Shown here one piece after another: positions 23,690 to 36,163 of a stretch of 64,000 nt of DNA (its first letter is position 1; each line of letters starts with the position of its first letter). The position numbers and the translations under genes were made by a program. Source of the DNA: Crocodylus rhombifer (lineage: Eukaryota; Chordata; Crocodylia; Crocodylidae); assembly GCA_038503035.1 (NCBI GenBank), contig JAVSML010024588.1, positions 62,001 to 126,000 on the forward strand. Reading direction: 5' to 3'. Under the pieces are notes generated by a model that was not told where the DNA came from, did no database searches, and saw nothing but the letters and a program-made list of their open reading frames with translations.

Positions 23690-23892
23690 GACTTCACAGT
23701 CAGGATGGCTAGGATCTGGAACCAACTTCCAAGAGAAATGGTGCTGGCTCCTACCCTGGGGGTCTTTAAGGAAAGGCTAGATGTACACCTTGCTGGGGTC
23801 GTTTGACCGCAGTACTCTTTGCTGCCATGGCAAGGGGTCAGACTTGATGATCTGCTCAGGTCCCTTCTGGCCCTACCAATTCTGAAACTATG
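22858..23892 (+). mobile_element. CR1 LINE 3' half, sense (copy D)
   Basis: A sense CR1 fragment from the middle of reverse transcriptase to the 3' end. The 3' UTR hairpin is at 23792-23813, with one mismatch, and the tail ends at TCTGAAACTATG. The 5' end is truncated. Confidence 0.9.
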
Positions 23893-25722
23893 TTAATACA
23901 GACATTTATTCAGGCTCCCTACAGGATGCTCCGATTGTCACATATTGTATTTCACCATTGCCTGAGGATAGATGGGCAGAGTAAGAAAGTGTTTGTAGCT
24001 TCTACAGTTTTGTTTCACTGCCATAACTGAGTAAGAGAAAAAACTTAGAAGCCAGATCCTCTGCCCAATATTTTTTGATAACTAAGGTAGCACAGGGAAA
24101 GAGGGGAGATGAGTAAAAGTAAGACCTGCAGCAGGATGACAATAAATACTGTGTGTTCCTTGTGGGGCACCTACAGCATTACAGTAGCACTTAAGCTCAC
24201 CAAAATTATACTGATGTCTGAAACACCCTGTGGTTCTAAGAAAAGACAAAAAGAAAAGGCTGTATATTAGCATCTTCCTTCTTTCTGCTAGTGTCATAAC
24301 TAAGCTCACTGCAGCTGAGGATTTGAAATGGATTTTCTTCCTAGTTAATAAATTGGTGTTTCCAGTTGGGTATCAACAAATAATGGCACAAAAGAAAGAA
24401 AAGTATGATTTCCCTTAATTTTCTCAGACCCGGTATTTACAGACCCAGGAGTATGTATGACATGTTTTCTGCTGACATTGTATCTTAGTTTTTCTTTCTT
24501 TTATGTAATCAGCATCTATTTCCACCAATTCATTCCTCTCTAGTTTCTCTCTAGGTGGAAAAGAGAAGTGATAGAACAAAGACATCAAAGGTCTACATAT
24601 GGCCAAGAGATCATTGATTAACAAATAGGGAAGAGTGAAAGTAATTTGCTTTTAATTGCCTTCTATAGCTCTCAAATGTTACCTTATTATTTGTGGTATG
24701 ACTAACTACAGCAGTAGAAAAGACTATGGCTGTATACTGACTACAGAAAAGTCTAACAATAAAACATGCTCTATTTCCCTGGTCTGAAGTACTATAAAAT
24801 AGTCCACAATGTATTAAAGACACTAATTATAGAAAATATATACCAGTAGGGAATGGTGCAGTTAATGATGCTTTGCTGTATCATTATCTAAGACAAAAGT
24901 GGAAAAGTTTTAATGGTGAATACTGTACAGGAGACAGTTTTAGAAGTTCAAAGAAGGATTAGACAAATAAAGTTGGTGGAATACTATTGCTAAGAGAGAT
25001 AAAGTACATTTGGAGCCAGTAACCAGAACAACTGAAATGGGAAATTTGCCATCCATTACCAGATTAATAGTCCATCTATTCCAGTAGTCTTTCTTCAAGA
25101 GTGTTTGGTATCAGAAACTTGAGAAAGGCAAAACAGTCCTTATAAGGTTAATTAGCAAATAGCCTACATATAGTTGTTTTCTTTTTAAATATCACCGAGT
25201 GGCCATTCTTCCTCTTTTTAAGTTTTGTGTAGTGTAACTATGTCTGCTGTTGTCATCATCTATGGTAATATTATTTATAATTTTTCTCAACTTCTGGCTT
25301 TAATAATATCATGTATGCTTGAAATTTTGCTTAATGTGCAAAGCACTTGAATGTAAAAATTGTATGCGTGTGGTTGTTCACTTTCATTTAATATTTATTT
25401 GTTCCAGAGCAGAAGTTGATAGTGAAGTTAAGCATGTATATCTTTACATGATTATGTCTCAAATCTGTTATTCTTCCTAATTTCTACTTTATATTTTGCC
25501 TGACAGGCTGTATTTTCATACTTAATGCCTCCACCCTATACTATGCAGGTAGCACTGCTAAGGCAAGGACAAAAGTGGGGTTCTCATAGTAAGCCTTGAT
25601 GAGTATCAAGAGACATGGAATAAAGCTACAGGATTGAAGCATAAAAAGCTCAGATCATCTGAGAGGCAGGAGGAAGTGTGCATGAATATGACTTGCACAA
25701 ACTTGAAAATGAATGTGTATGA
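23893..25722. other. AT-rich DNA, no feature
   Basis: Nothing recognised. Frames are short and AT-driven. Confidence 0.5.
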
Positions 25723-25766
25723 GTATGTATGTATGTATGTATGTATGTATGTATGTATGTATGTAT
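25723..25766 (+). repeat. (GTAT)n microsatellite
   Basis: Eleven uninterrupted GTAT units (44 bp). It is likely length-polymorphic. It creates a false Tyr-Val-Cys-Met repeat reading frame. Confidence 0.98.
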
Positions 25767-28700
25767 TGAACATGATTCACACTTTAGATGCTTATAGGAG
25801 GAATTTTATAATAAACAGCAGAAACACATTATAAGTAAAGTATGTATGAGTAATAAATTAATTGTGGTCTAGAAAAAAGTTGGGGGGGGGGGTCTAGCTT
25901 GCTCTCCCTTTTAAATGGGAAAATTTCCTTTTCTAATCCTACTCTGCAGTGGGGCCCTATGGCTTCCATTAAAAGGCCTATACAATTTTAACTGTGCCAG
26001 GCAGAACCAGTCCATACTTTTCCACAGAGACTGTCTGATGAAAGCAGTGTAGCTGTGTCTGTGAAGTACTGCGTCTATGCTAACCAGCCCTACCTCTCAG
26101 GGAGGTGCCTACACTATCTCTGGCTTGGGAGGTAATACCTGCTAAGCACTGCCGTATGTTTTTAGCAAGCTAGCGCTACAGGCATGCCCCACATCAGCCT
26201 GTCCTTTTCTAATAGAAATCTGGATGGTGTATTTTTTGTTTTTTTGCTAATTTGAACTACACTAAAATACTATTTTATCAGAAAAGTAATAACATTAATG
26301 GGAGAATTACTACATATTGAGTGCTAAATTTGTTTTGTTTATAAATATTTACTTATAGATTTCTAAATCATGGATCATAGATCCATCATCATCATAGATC
26401 ATGATCCATTGAAGGCAATAAAAGTTTCAGCACTGACTTCACGGAAGCCAAGATTTGATTGCTAGTGACCATGACCTCATAGCAGCCTTAGTTCAGAGAT
26501 ACAACAAAGGGCCTTCTTTATCTTGTGTTGAAATACATTGAAGCTCCAGTGATTTACACTAGTGGACTAACTAGTCCAGCAATTTTAAAATACCCAGAAT
26601 TATGAATAAGAAAACTAGTTTAGAAAGGATTCTTGTTACATAGATACTTTGTGTTATCTAATGCCTTAAATTACAGATTCCCTGCTGCTCACTGTAACTA
26701 AATTGGAAATGTTTAACCACTCAAGGGTTTATTTGAATCTGGTGGATATGATTTATTAAGTTGTTGCAAACATTATATTTTCCTGTTTTAGTTTTCCCCT
26801 ATGATTAAAGCATTTTATTCCTCTCTTCTTTGATTGACTGCCACTGCTACAAACTCCACAGAGCCTTATGCTTTAACAGTCTTTAGAAAATTGCATCACT
26901 ACAGTACACCTGGACCAATGATGAGCTGAAATATAAAGAAAAGGTTATCACCGATTTATAGAGACTGACATGAGTATTGCAATACTAATAAATAACTATC
27001 ATTTCTCAGTTTCCTTTCTATTACTTTGGCAAACCTTGAAGACACAAAAAGGCACTTAGGCTAGCAATCACAAAAGTAGCTTTTTTCTGTGTCATTTATA
27101 GATTGCAAAAGTAATAGTCTCCCATTTAGAGATTGGCTTTAAAAATGATGGACTTAAAACTGTACTATCCAGCTTTGTTCATATGTGCAAAAGGGAATGC
27201 TCAAATGGTATCCTCTTTCTGTTCCATCTGTTAACTTTGTTATCAGATTAGTAATATGCAATGAATACTAACTTGTCTAGATCCCCACAGGAGTAGACCA
27301 GATAATCTAGGCAGAAAAGGGACAGAGCACGGCATACATGCACAACCTTTAGTAAGGTTAATGACTTGCAGAGATTAAAAATTGTGTCTGTATATTTTTA
27401 CAGTCCTCATTTTAGAGGACAGTTGGGTCAAGAGGGACTTTTTCATCAAACAGGAAATAGAAAATTTTATACATAGGTGTAAATCAAATTTTAAGCTGAT
27501 CATGCAGTTTGCATCTATGAATTACTTTCATTAGGTAACCCAATTAACTAGCTATTTTTGCATGGGACAGTCCGGTTTAGGTGTGGTTACCAACAAGAAT
27601 AATCTATATGCTAGATACTTCTTATATAGGCTAGGAAGAATTGTACAGAAGCTGAAGGGGGGAAATATAAAGAAAAAGAGTGTTTAATACAAATCAACAG
27701 GGCTTACTGGGAACATGATGAGAAATTGTGTGCGCTCCAATCACCCTGACAGTTGTATGAGATGCATAGGAATTTTAAATGCTAGCAGGGACAAGAACCA
27801 GAGTGGTCAAAGGGTAAGGACCAGATAAAAAGTAGTCCAGAGATTCTCCAGGCTGGGTCAAGAATCGATCCTTGTGAAGAAGCTGTTTTAGACTGAGGCA
27901 GAATTGGACAGCTTTACACTGTAGGTAGCAGCGATGCTTGTAGCAGCAATGGCAGATGGGCTGCTGGTGGCAGCATAGCAATTGGGCAGTGGCTGCTGTT
28001 TTTGTGTCCCCATAAGCCAGTGCCCAAGGCTGATGCCCTGGTTATCCCCCTTAGTTATGCTACTGGTTTTAGAAATGCAATAAGTTATCCATTCCAGAAA
28101 GCAGTGTAAAAGACAGGGATGATGAATCTTTGTTTATGCTGTAAGCAATGTCTGACAAGAAAGATTCAGACTCAGAACAAGGCTCATTATAAGCAGAGTG
28201 GAAACATGGTTTTGATTTGTTTGTTTTGCTTTTTAGGAAAAAAAAAAAGATTTGAAAAGTGAAAAGATCTCCAAGATCTTTGCGGGTAATCCACAAAGAG
28301 ATTGAACCGTAGATGGGGAGCTTCGTGGAAGAAATCACAGGACCAGACTACGAAAAGCTGTGCAAATGAGTGATCATAACTGGAAACAATGGAGTTGCAC
28401 AAAGGACACAGAATGTGACAAAAAGTACAATGTGGAAAAATAGACTTAGCATGTAAGTGTAGTTAAAGAAATCAAAATGTGCAGGATAAATGCAGCTAAC
28501 ACTAATTGAAACAGCAAATAAACCACAAGGGTGAACTCTGACCCACAATTAATAGAAAAGAATGAAATTATCAAAATCTTACAAAAAGGTTAGAAGAGGT
28601 TTGATTCATGACAAAACTGAGCATCAAAAATATCGGTGCCAGCAACAATTATTAAGAGGCTTGAGGTGCAGGCTTGTGAATTGAACATTTTCAATTTATC

Positions 28701-29028
28701 TAGCCCTTAAAATGCTTTTTGACTTCTTGGATTAGAGGCAGTTGGATACCAGCAGAAGTATAAATCAGGGCTTATTGGGTATTAGAAGAAAATCTACTTG
28801 AGCATTGCAAAAGGGTTTACAATTTGATAAATATTCCAGCTGAGTATTCATGGAAAGCTGTATCTTCTTCAAGTGTGTGCACAGCCTGTGAATTGATCAT
28901 CTCAGCCTAATATTCTTCTTCAGGAGTTCTACTGATGTGTGAAGTGGTAAAGAGCTGATCAGAATCAAGTATTTTACATCAGATAAAAGTAGTATGTGAT
29001 ACTTAGATCAGAGACCTGATGCAGGAAG
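25767..29028. other. AT-rich DNA, no gene
   Basis: Mostly featureless. A small imperfect palindrome made of GATC/ATGATC words occurs at 26370-26409. At 27960-28060 a sequence ending in GCCCTGGTTATCC...TATGCTACTGG resembles a repeat tail, but it is too short to call. Confidence 0.4.
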
Positions 29029-29290
29029 TTGTTGAGCAAAAGAAAAAAAAAACAAAACATATTTTATCCCCATTGTAGCATGGAAATGTATTCTGCTCAG
29101 GAAACGGGCAGCAGTCAGTGTGCGGATTTAGACGTCTGTGAAAGATTAATTTTTGCAATAGTTCAGTCAGTCACTGAGGAGCTTTTTGGTGGCAGGCCTG
29201 TTAAGTCAGTACACGTCTGGCAAGATCACTTTCGAGGGGAGGAGAGACCATATTGATATGGATTAATGTGTGAGGCTGACATGTCGTTTG
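29029..29290. other. Candidate conserved non-coding segment (unproven)
   Basis: A stretch of balanced composition with no repeat signature, which stands out from AT-rich flanks. It includes an open frame of 75 codons on the plus strand with no recognisable motif. It could be an enhancer, a short exon or chance. Confidence 0.2.
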
Positions 29291-32200
29291 AATTCCTTTC
29301 CCCCCCCCCACCGCCTTTATCTCCATAGCTCAGAGGACAGGCTGTAAAATATAGTAATTTTAGAAACGGATCTCTCTTTACACAGATGCAGGGAGGCTAG
29401 TCCAATCACTGTGAAACAGAAACACTCATAGTTTGCCAGGATTCATATCACTCGCATGCTTTTTTGCCTTTTGTGAAGGTCTCCAGCTGATGAACACAAC
29501 TGATAGTTTGCAATTGTCACTGTAATGAAGTCTCAGCTACCTGAAGAGTTATGGAAAATCTTTATCTAAACTCTTCTACTGCCCGGTCTATGAAAAGTTT
29601 CCTTTGTAAAGAGTTAGTTAGACTTTCTTATGAAGTATGAGGTGGAGATTTCTGTATAAGCAAATTACTGTCTTCTACAATAGCTGTTATTCTTTGCATG
29701 CAGGTATGTTGTACAAGCACAGCAGAAGATAGACAGCAAGATATCTATCTGTCATTATAATCAGGGCACTAGAGTATAACTAAATGGCCACCACATATAA
29801 AGGGATGCCATCTCCAGTGTTCCTCCCTGACTTGCTCCTCCTCTCATTATTTTATGTGCTACCCTTTGTTGTAGGGAATAAAACTTTCTATCTAGGTACT
29901 CTGATTTGTACCCACTTTGAAATATTTAAAACTAGGAATCCTAGACTTCCAGTCCTGTGTTCATGACTGGGAAATGAATAGGTAAATGGCTCCTGATACT
30001 ACCATTATCACACTGGGCTTCTGGCACAAAAGCTGTGAAAAAATTGTTTAGCATTTCCCAATACTTTCCAAACAAAGCCTTTGGGCTGCTTTAGGAAATA
30101 CAAAATACTTGCCTGACCTGTTGTTCAAAGGATGACTAAAAGGAAGAGGAAAAATTCCTTTTCAGCTGTGGAGTATGTGCTTAGAGTCAAAACAACCAAA
30201 AAAGTGCTCAAATTTTTATCTCCTAGATATGGTTAACCCTATATCAGGAAGGAGACAGGGCAGGATAGGACCTTACAGACTAATTTGTTTAGCAATTAAT
30301 AAGCTTTCATAGGCTACAGCCTGCATCATACTAACCATGCTAACCATACACACCTGCCTAACACTATGCCATGTATAATGACGACTTAAAAAAAAATAAA
30401 TAAAAGGCAAATGGTTGGAGCTAAATTCCTGGCCAAACTGCTGATGTTGCTCACAACTCTACACATACAAGTGAGCTCATCAGGTTCCCAATGGTCCAAG
30501 AGTGGGGCAATCAGTGCCACTGGGAATAGGTAAGTGGACAGCAGATAGGAATTCTCCAGAAGGACATCCTTGGGTTGTATCCCCTCATAGAAGGGCAGTT
30601 ATTATACACAGTTGCTGCAAACTTAGCAGATTTTACCAAGTTTACACTAAAATATAATTTTTACTATGACTTATCATATGGAGTTTCTAGACATTCCTCA
30701 ATAAATCATACAATTTATTTACTGCAGCTCATCACCTCAAGTCTTTTGACTCAATTTTTTTATCAAGTTAAACATATTAGCCTGATATCTATATAAGAAG
30801 AGATTTATAGGGAGGAGGAGTCAGAAATCAACTAAATCAACTTTAATCTGAAATTCTTTTTGGTGTAATGATATCTACTACAGCACTCCAGGGTAGCAGC
30901 AAATATTTTGCTCAGTGCCTTCCTTTAGATGATGGACCAGGTTTGTATACATATATCTTTCACAAAACTTCACTTTGATGTGTGCTTTTCCTGGATTATT
31001 TCACAATGTTTTTCTTACATTGCCAAATACTTCTACACACTCAGAGTATAACAATGTATCAACCTCTTGTTTGTTTTTTTTACTTCAGTTCTTTTAATGT
31101 AATTAATATTTAATTAAAAGAAGGTTATTTGACTCTTTTCATGGCATTATTTGATTATATATTTACACTTTCCTTTGTCTTGCTCTACAATAAAATACTT
31201 TTAATCTTAGCTGGTTGATTTGCTGCCCTTATGGTATTCAACTGCTTCAAATATTTTAAGTCTTATTCCTGAAAAAACTATAACTTCAATTAAGTGACAA
31301 AAGACACATCAAAAAGCTTAAAAAAACTAAACTTCTCCCTCTTTTATATAACTCATAGTTAAATTCATTCCACATTACAAACTGTAATAGCATTTGTAAA
31401 TGGAATATGGAATAACAACTGAACATGTTGTTATAAATATTTTCTTTGATATTGCTTGTACTACAATATTGGGCCTAATGTGTTAGCTTCAAGTAACAGA
31501 AATCACTAGGTGGATTCACTAGGTAGTATCATAAGTCAAATACCATATGATCCAGTGTCAGGTGTCAGAAGTGCAAGATATCAAATGGAAGGTACTATGG
31601 TCAGTGTATGAAGAAAAAGAGAGCCCTTCCAAATAATTATTTTAATCTTATCTGTAACTTACAAATGATTAATCTCTTCTGAACACAGAATTCATGAAAA
31701 ATTGAGCATCTAACCAGGAACATGATACTGAGTTGGTCTTCATTATACTGAGAATGAACGTGCAGGACAGTAAGTTTCCCTATGTAGGGAAATACAAATG
31801 CATTCTGAGAGATTATTAATTCTACAAGGAGGCCTGTCACCTCTTTATTAGTTACGGAATTAAGTTCAGATTTCCCTTCTAGCAACATAATTTATTATAG
31901 ATCCAGGTTGTAACTGAATTTCTCAGATATTCTTTCTAATTGATTGCATCTGCAGAAGTTCTTTTTTTTTCAAATTTTTAAAATATATTTTAACCATGTA
32001 GCTCCTTCTGCAACAATGAATTAAACCCTGAAGAGCTCTAAAAATAGTAATATTTAGAAAAAATGGAATACAGAAATTAATAACAAAACTCCACCAGTTT
32101 TCAAAGCCACGGCAGTGCAAGGTGTCACTACTTCAGAATCCAAGAGGAACTGAAATTTTGTAATGTTCCATCATCCAGAATAATATATTCCTCAAAAATT

Positions 32201-32972
32201 AATTGCACATTAATTGCCTTCCCTGATTCTTATTTTTCATTTCTTCCTCCAAGTTATACAGGGGTGACCTCAGTCCTGTAAAGAAAGAAGTCAATTATAA
32301 ATTGGAGTAAGTGGGTATAAGTCCCATGCAAGAACTTAACTATATTCAGCAGTGACATAAGCAATACTAATTGTCATCCACTGGGTATAAATTATAGCAT
32401 AACGAATATAACCAGCATCAAATTTAATCATACAAAAGTGCAACATATGCACCAGATTTTAATATGACCTCAGCACCAGGAAGATCTCATTCACAGTTTG
32501 TCCTAAGATTCTGATCTTGACTACTGAAGGCAATGGGAATCAAACTGGACATCAAGAAGGGAGAAAAATATAGGAGAAGCAAGTAAGATCTTTCCCTGCC
32601 AAAACTAAATGACACCCTTGTGAACTTCAAACCTCTGAAGGAGGGCAAAAAAAAAAAAAATCAACCTTTGTGTAAGTGAAACACCCAAATGATGTTACAC
32701 CATTTTTTCTACTTGTTTACAAGGCATTTCAATATTATTAAGGAGTGCTATCAGTTGTGGTCAAATACTACTGCATTGTGGTCAAAATACTCATTGGCTG
32801 GAGTTGGAGTGAGAAAATACTTGGTAATACAGTGTCCTCCCATTCTATCATCTGAAGCTTTTATTTAACTAACATTATGAGCCTGAATTCTATATTTGAA
32901 GAAAATCTTCTTATGACAGTCTAAAGCTATAATACCCCTAGAATTTCTGGATATCCCTATTTTGTCTTAGGA
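29291..32972. other. AT-rich DNA; relic repeat at 30266-30335
   Basis: Mostly unremarkable AT-rich sequence. At 30266-30335 the words CCTTACAGACTAATTTG...AAGCTTTCATAGGCTACAGCC match a style of ancient interspersed repeat seen across amniotes (antisense here). There are no coding traces. Confidence 0.4.
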
Positions 32973-33205
32973 GCTAGGGATATACATTACACATAAACCA
33001 GTTTAAGTGATCAGAAACTGGTTTAAACCTGTAACAGAACATATGTTCAGTGCACATAAACCAATCTGAAAAGAGCTGAAACCGGCTCGAGATAAATCTG
33101 GTTGAATATAATATCAGGCTTAACTGATTTGGATCAAACCAGTTTATGCAATGTCTGTCCCAGAAGCCTTCCTGGTTTAGGTTAAATCAGAGCCAGAATC
33201 CCAGT
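32973..33205 (-). mobile_element. M1-family inverted-repeat element, copy 3, antisense, truncated
   Basis: It begins GCTAGGGATATACATTACAC, the reverse complement of the right end of copy 1. It continues through the AAACTGGTTTAAACC and AATGTCTGTCCCAGAAGCC words in the same order, inverted. Only the right quarter of the family is present. Confidence 0.7.
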
Positions 33206-34039
33206 TATTTCTTAGGTCAAATTTATCTCTGGGTCTAGTTATATGAGCAAAGGAAGTGAGACATGATTTGTTTAAAGCCTCAGTCCTGAACTAAAAAAAT
33301 CAGTCAATTCACCAGCCCAAAACTCCACAGAAGTCAGTCCCATGCATGCAGAGTTCTGAATCCCCTGAGGGATCAATCCCTTAATTTCTCTGGTAAAATG
33401 CTCTGTGCCTCTATAGTCCTCTATCCTACCCACACTAGAATTAATTGTCATTTTCAAAACACTTTGGATTCATGCAAAAGAGTTTTGAGGTTATATATTC
33501 ATAATGATCAAGAGGTAGTTTTCTTGACTAGATACCTGCATAAAAAATATTCTTCAACATGTCAGGAAAAGCTCATACTGATCATAAAGCCATTTGAAGA
33601 CTAGTCTTTATATGATCTACATTTGGATAGGAAGCAGTTTTCTTTCTTTTACTGAAAAATGCTTTTAAGCATCTAATTTATTCACGTTTATTTTTCCCCA
33701 TAAGACTTGTTGGGGGAAAAACATTTTTACAGCATCTACTTAATCTTTTCTTTTAGTTGACTTTCAAGATGTGCTTAATTGATCAAAAAGGCAAATTCCA
33801 AGTACCTTATATTAATAAGTACAAGGCATCATGCATTATTCAATAGGCTGACCTATATGCAAATAACAAAGCATAGAAATTTTAACATAAAAGTAATTTT
33901 TTATTAGTCTTTTTCCCCTCTCATATCACAATTCAGCACATTAATTCTGAATCTACACATTTAGAACAGAGTACGTAAAGCAAAATTTTGTTTCCTTGCT
34001 TGTTTGTTTTGATTGATCCTGAGGCAACATGGTCTGGTG
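33206..34039. other. AT-rich DNA, no feature
   Basis: No repeat or coding signature recognised. Confidence 0.45.
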
Positions 34040-34310
34040 CAGTGATTCTCCACCAAGGTGCCAGGGCACCCTGGGGTGCAGCAAGATTCTTTCAATGGAG
34101 CTGCAGGAAGTGTGAGGAGATAAACAATGTGTGAAGAAATAAGCAGAAAAGGATAGACTCAGGCTTTCCATGCCTGATGACCTCCTCATCTCCACTGTCT
34201 AGACCCTCTGAAGGAGATAAGCACTTTAACAAATTAACAAATTTTTTTAATGGGGTGCTACTCAATTCACAAAAAATATGGAGTGGTGGTTTGAGTCTAA
34301 CAAGGGGTGC
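34040..34310 (+). mobile_element. Candidate hAT-type non-autonomous element
   Basis: The left end CAGTGATTCTCCACCAAGGTGCC matches the CAGTGGTTCTCAACC-type terminus of known hAT non-autonomous elements. The phrase GGGCACCCTGGGGTGC that follows is also typical. The right end around 34280-34310 is too diverged to place, and no 8-bp duplication was found. Confidence 0.45.
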
Positions 34311-35950
34311 CTTCATGCACATTGAATTTAGTCACACTTAAATGCTCATGTAGATGCTCCTTAAAGGTCCCAGTGTGCTGTGACCTTTAAAAACCAGTGT
34401 GTGCAGTTTTTTCCCCAATGTCACCTTACCATTACATGTATTAAGCCTTAAGCTCTAATTAAAACATACCACCCACCTTTGAGCATGTGTATAGGCAGCC
34501 AGTATCTATAAACCCTATCTTTATTATTTCATATTGGTATATGTTTTTAAATGTTTATTTTATTTATAACTTTATATATGAATAAAATACGCCTTACCGT
34601 TGGATAGGAAACAAAACCTGTAGCCTTGCTGCTGAGGTATGGTAATAATAAGATACTTGTAAAGAATGGAGAGGATTCAGGATTTAAACTGCCTCTAGAA
34701 ACCTCTGGTCTATTTATTAATGCAGCGCCTGCACTGCAGTTCTCTAATGAGGAATAATAAATTTTGCAGACACTTCTATTTCCAAGAAAAATCCCTAATG
34801 GAAAAGAAACAAATAGCAACACAATTCTGAATGCTGGCCTTTTGGTCAAGTGAACGCTGTCACCTGTGTGCTGCTGTGAGTTTGTTACTTGTCTTTGGTA
34901 TTCATTGAGAGAAACCACTCTTCTCCCAAAAGCCCAAATTGCTCATTCGTTCACTCTCAGTCCCCAGTTGAAGAGCTTAGAGTCTATACTGGATATTGTC
35001 AGTAGTTCCTGCTCTTTTACCTTACAAAGGGACATAAATCTAGGCCAACAAAGACCTTTTACAGTTTCTTGCCAACAATAATTTATTATTTTTTCTCATT
35101 TTGATTAGGGTGTCAAGAATAATAATTGTACTATTTCTTCATTTCTCCATGTATCTTCTCAATTAGATATTAACTACACTATAGCAAAACAAAAAAGTAG
35201 GGAAGGGGAGTTGTAATTTAGCAGGGTTTATGATCCAGTTATGTGGCATTAATTCACTATTCAAATCACCAACCGTCTAACATGAATAACACTAGTCATT
35301 TAACATTACTGTCTGCTATTTTGTCTTTGAGCATATTCTGTATAATGAAATTTTATACTTAGTTGTGAGTATACATTTTTAAGAGGATTGGTGTGCTAAA
35401 ATTCATAGATTTATAACACAGAAGTATTATAATTATAAGAAATATTATTTATCCCATAGGAACACTGATTTCACTTGCACAAGTTTACTGTTAAACTAGC
35501 ACCATCAAATAGACTTTTGCTGTTGCAAAATGCTTGAGTGATTATAGGAAAACTTCAAGGGATTTCAAAGTTTGTTTTTCATTGGGACCCAAAACCCAGA
35601 AGCTTATTCAAGGTTGATCTGCAACACAGTGGGGCACTTGAATTCATTCAACCTTTACCTGCATTCTCAGTTCTATTAGCATGCCACATTCTCTTCCATA
35701 TTTCTATAAAGGTATATCTGGAATATGTGATATGCAGATAAAGTGACAAAGGAAGAGTACCAGTGGGAAACAGAATATGGTTGATCATTAGTATAGTAAG
35801 GAGCTGAGTAAGTCTGATTGGCCATTGAATGGTCAGTCTCCACAAATTGAAATAATGAAGAGAACTTTCAGGTGCTTTTTAAAACTGAACTCATAGGGTA
35901 TTAATAGGTTATGTTTTCCTGTTAAATTAAGTTAAAAGCCAACTCTGGAA
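34311..35950. other. AT-rich DNA, no feature
   Basis: At 34345-34365 the words GCTCATGTAGATGCTCC echo the GAGCATCTACATGAGC-type terminus seen elsewhere in the window, but no element can be outlined. Otherwise nothing. Confidence 0.4.
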
Positions 35951-36163
35951 CAGGGGTCGGCAATCTTTTTGGGCAGAGTGCCAAAACACCCCAACCGTGA
36001 CTTGGAAGATGTTGGCATGCCAAGGGCAGACAGCAGGGGAGTCACAAGGGGCCTGAGCCTTGTTGTGGCAGTGCAGCCTTGGACTCTTCCTTGAGGCACA
36101 CAGGCCAAGCAAAATGCCTTGCATGCCAAGCTCTGGCATGCATGCTGGGTGTTGCCTACCGTG
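35951..36163 (+). mobile_element. hAT-type non-autonomous element, 213 bp
   Basis: The left end CAGGGGTCGGCAATCTTTTT and the right end GTGTTGCCTACCGTG form imperfect inverted termini of the CAGGGGTCGGCAA type. The flanking 8-mers CTCTGGAA and CTTCAAAA match at only four positions, so the duplication has decayed. It is related in both termini to the element at 50116-50276. Confidence 0.65.

Noticed and set aside
26370..26409. Imperfect palindrome of GATC/ATGATC words
   Set aside because: Short, imperfect and low-complexity; chance is enough to explain it.
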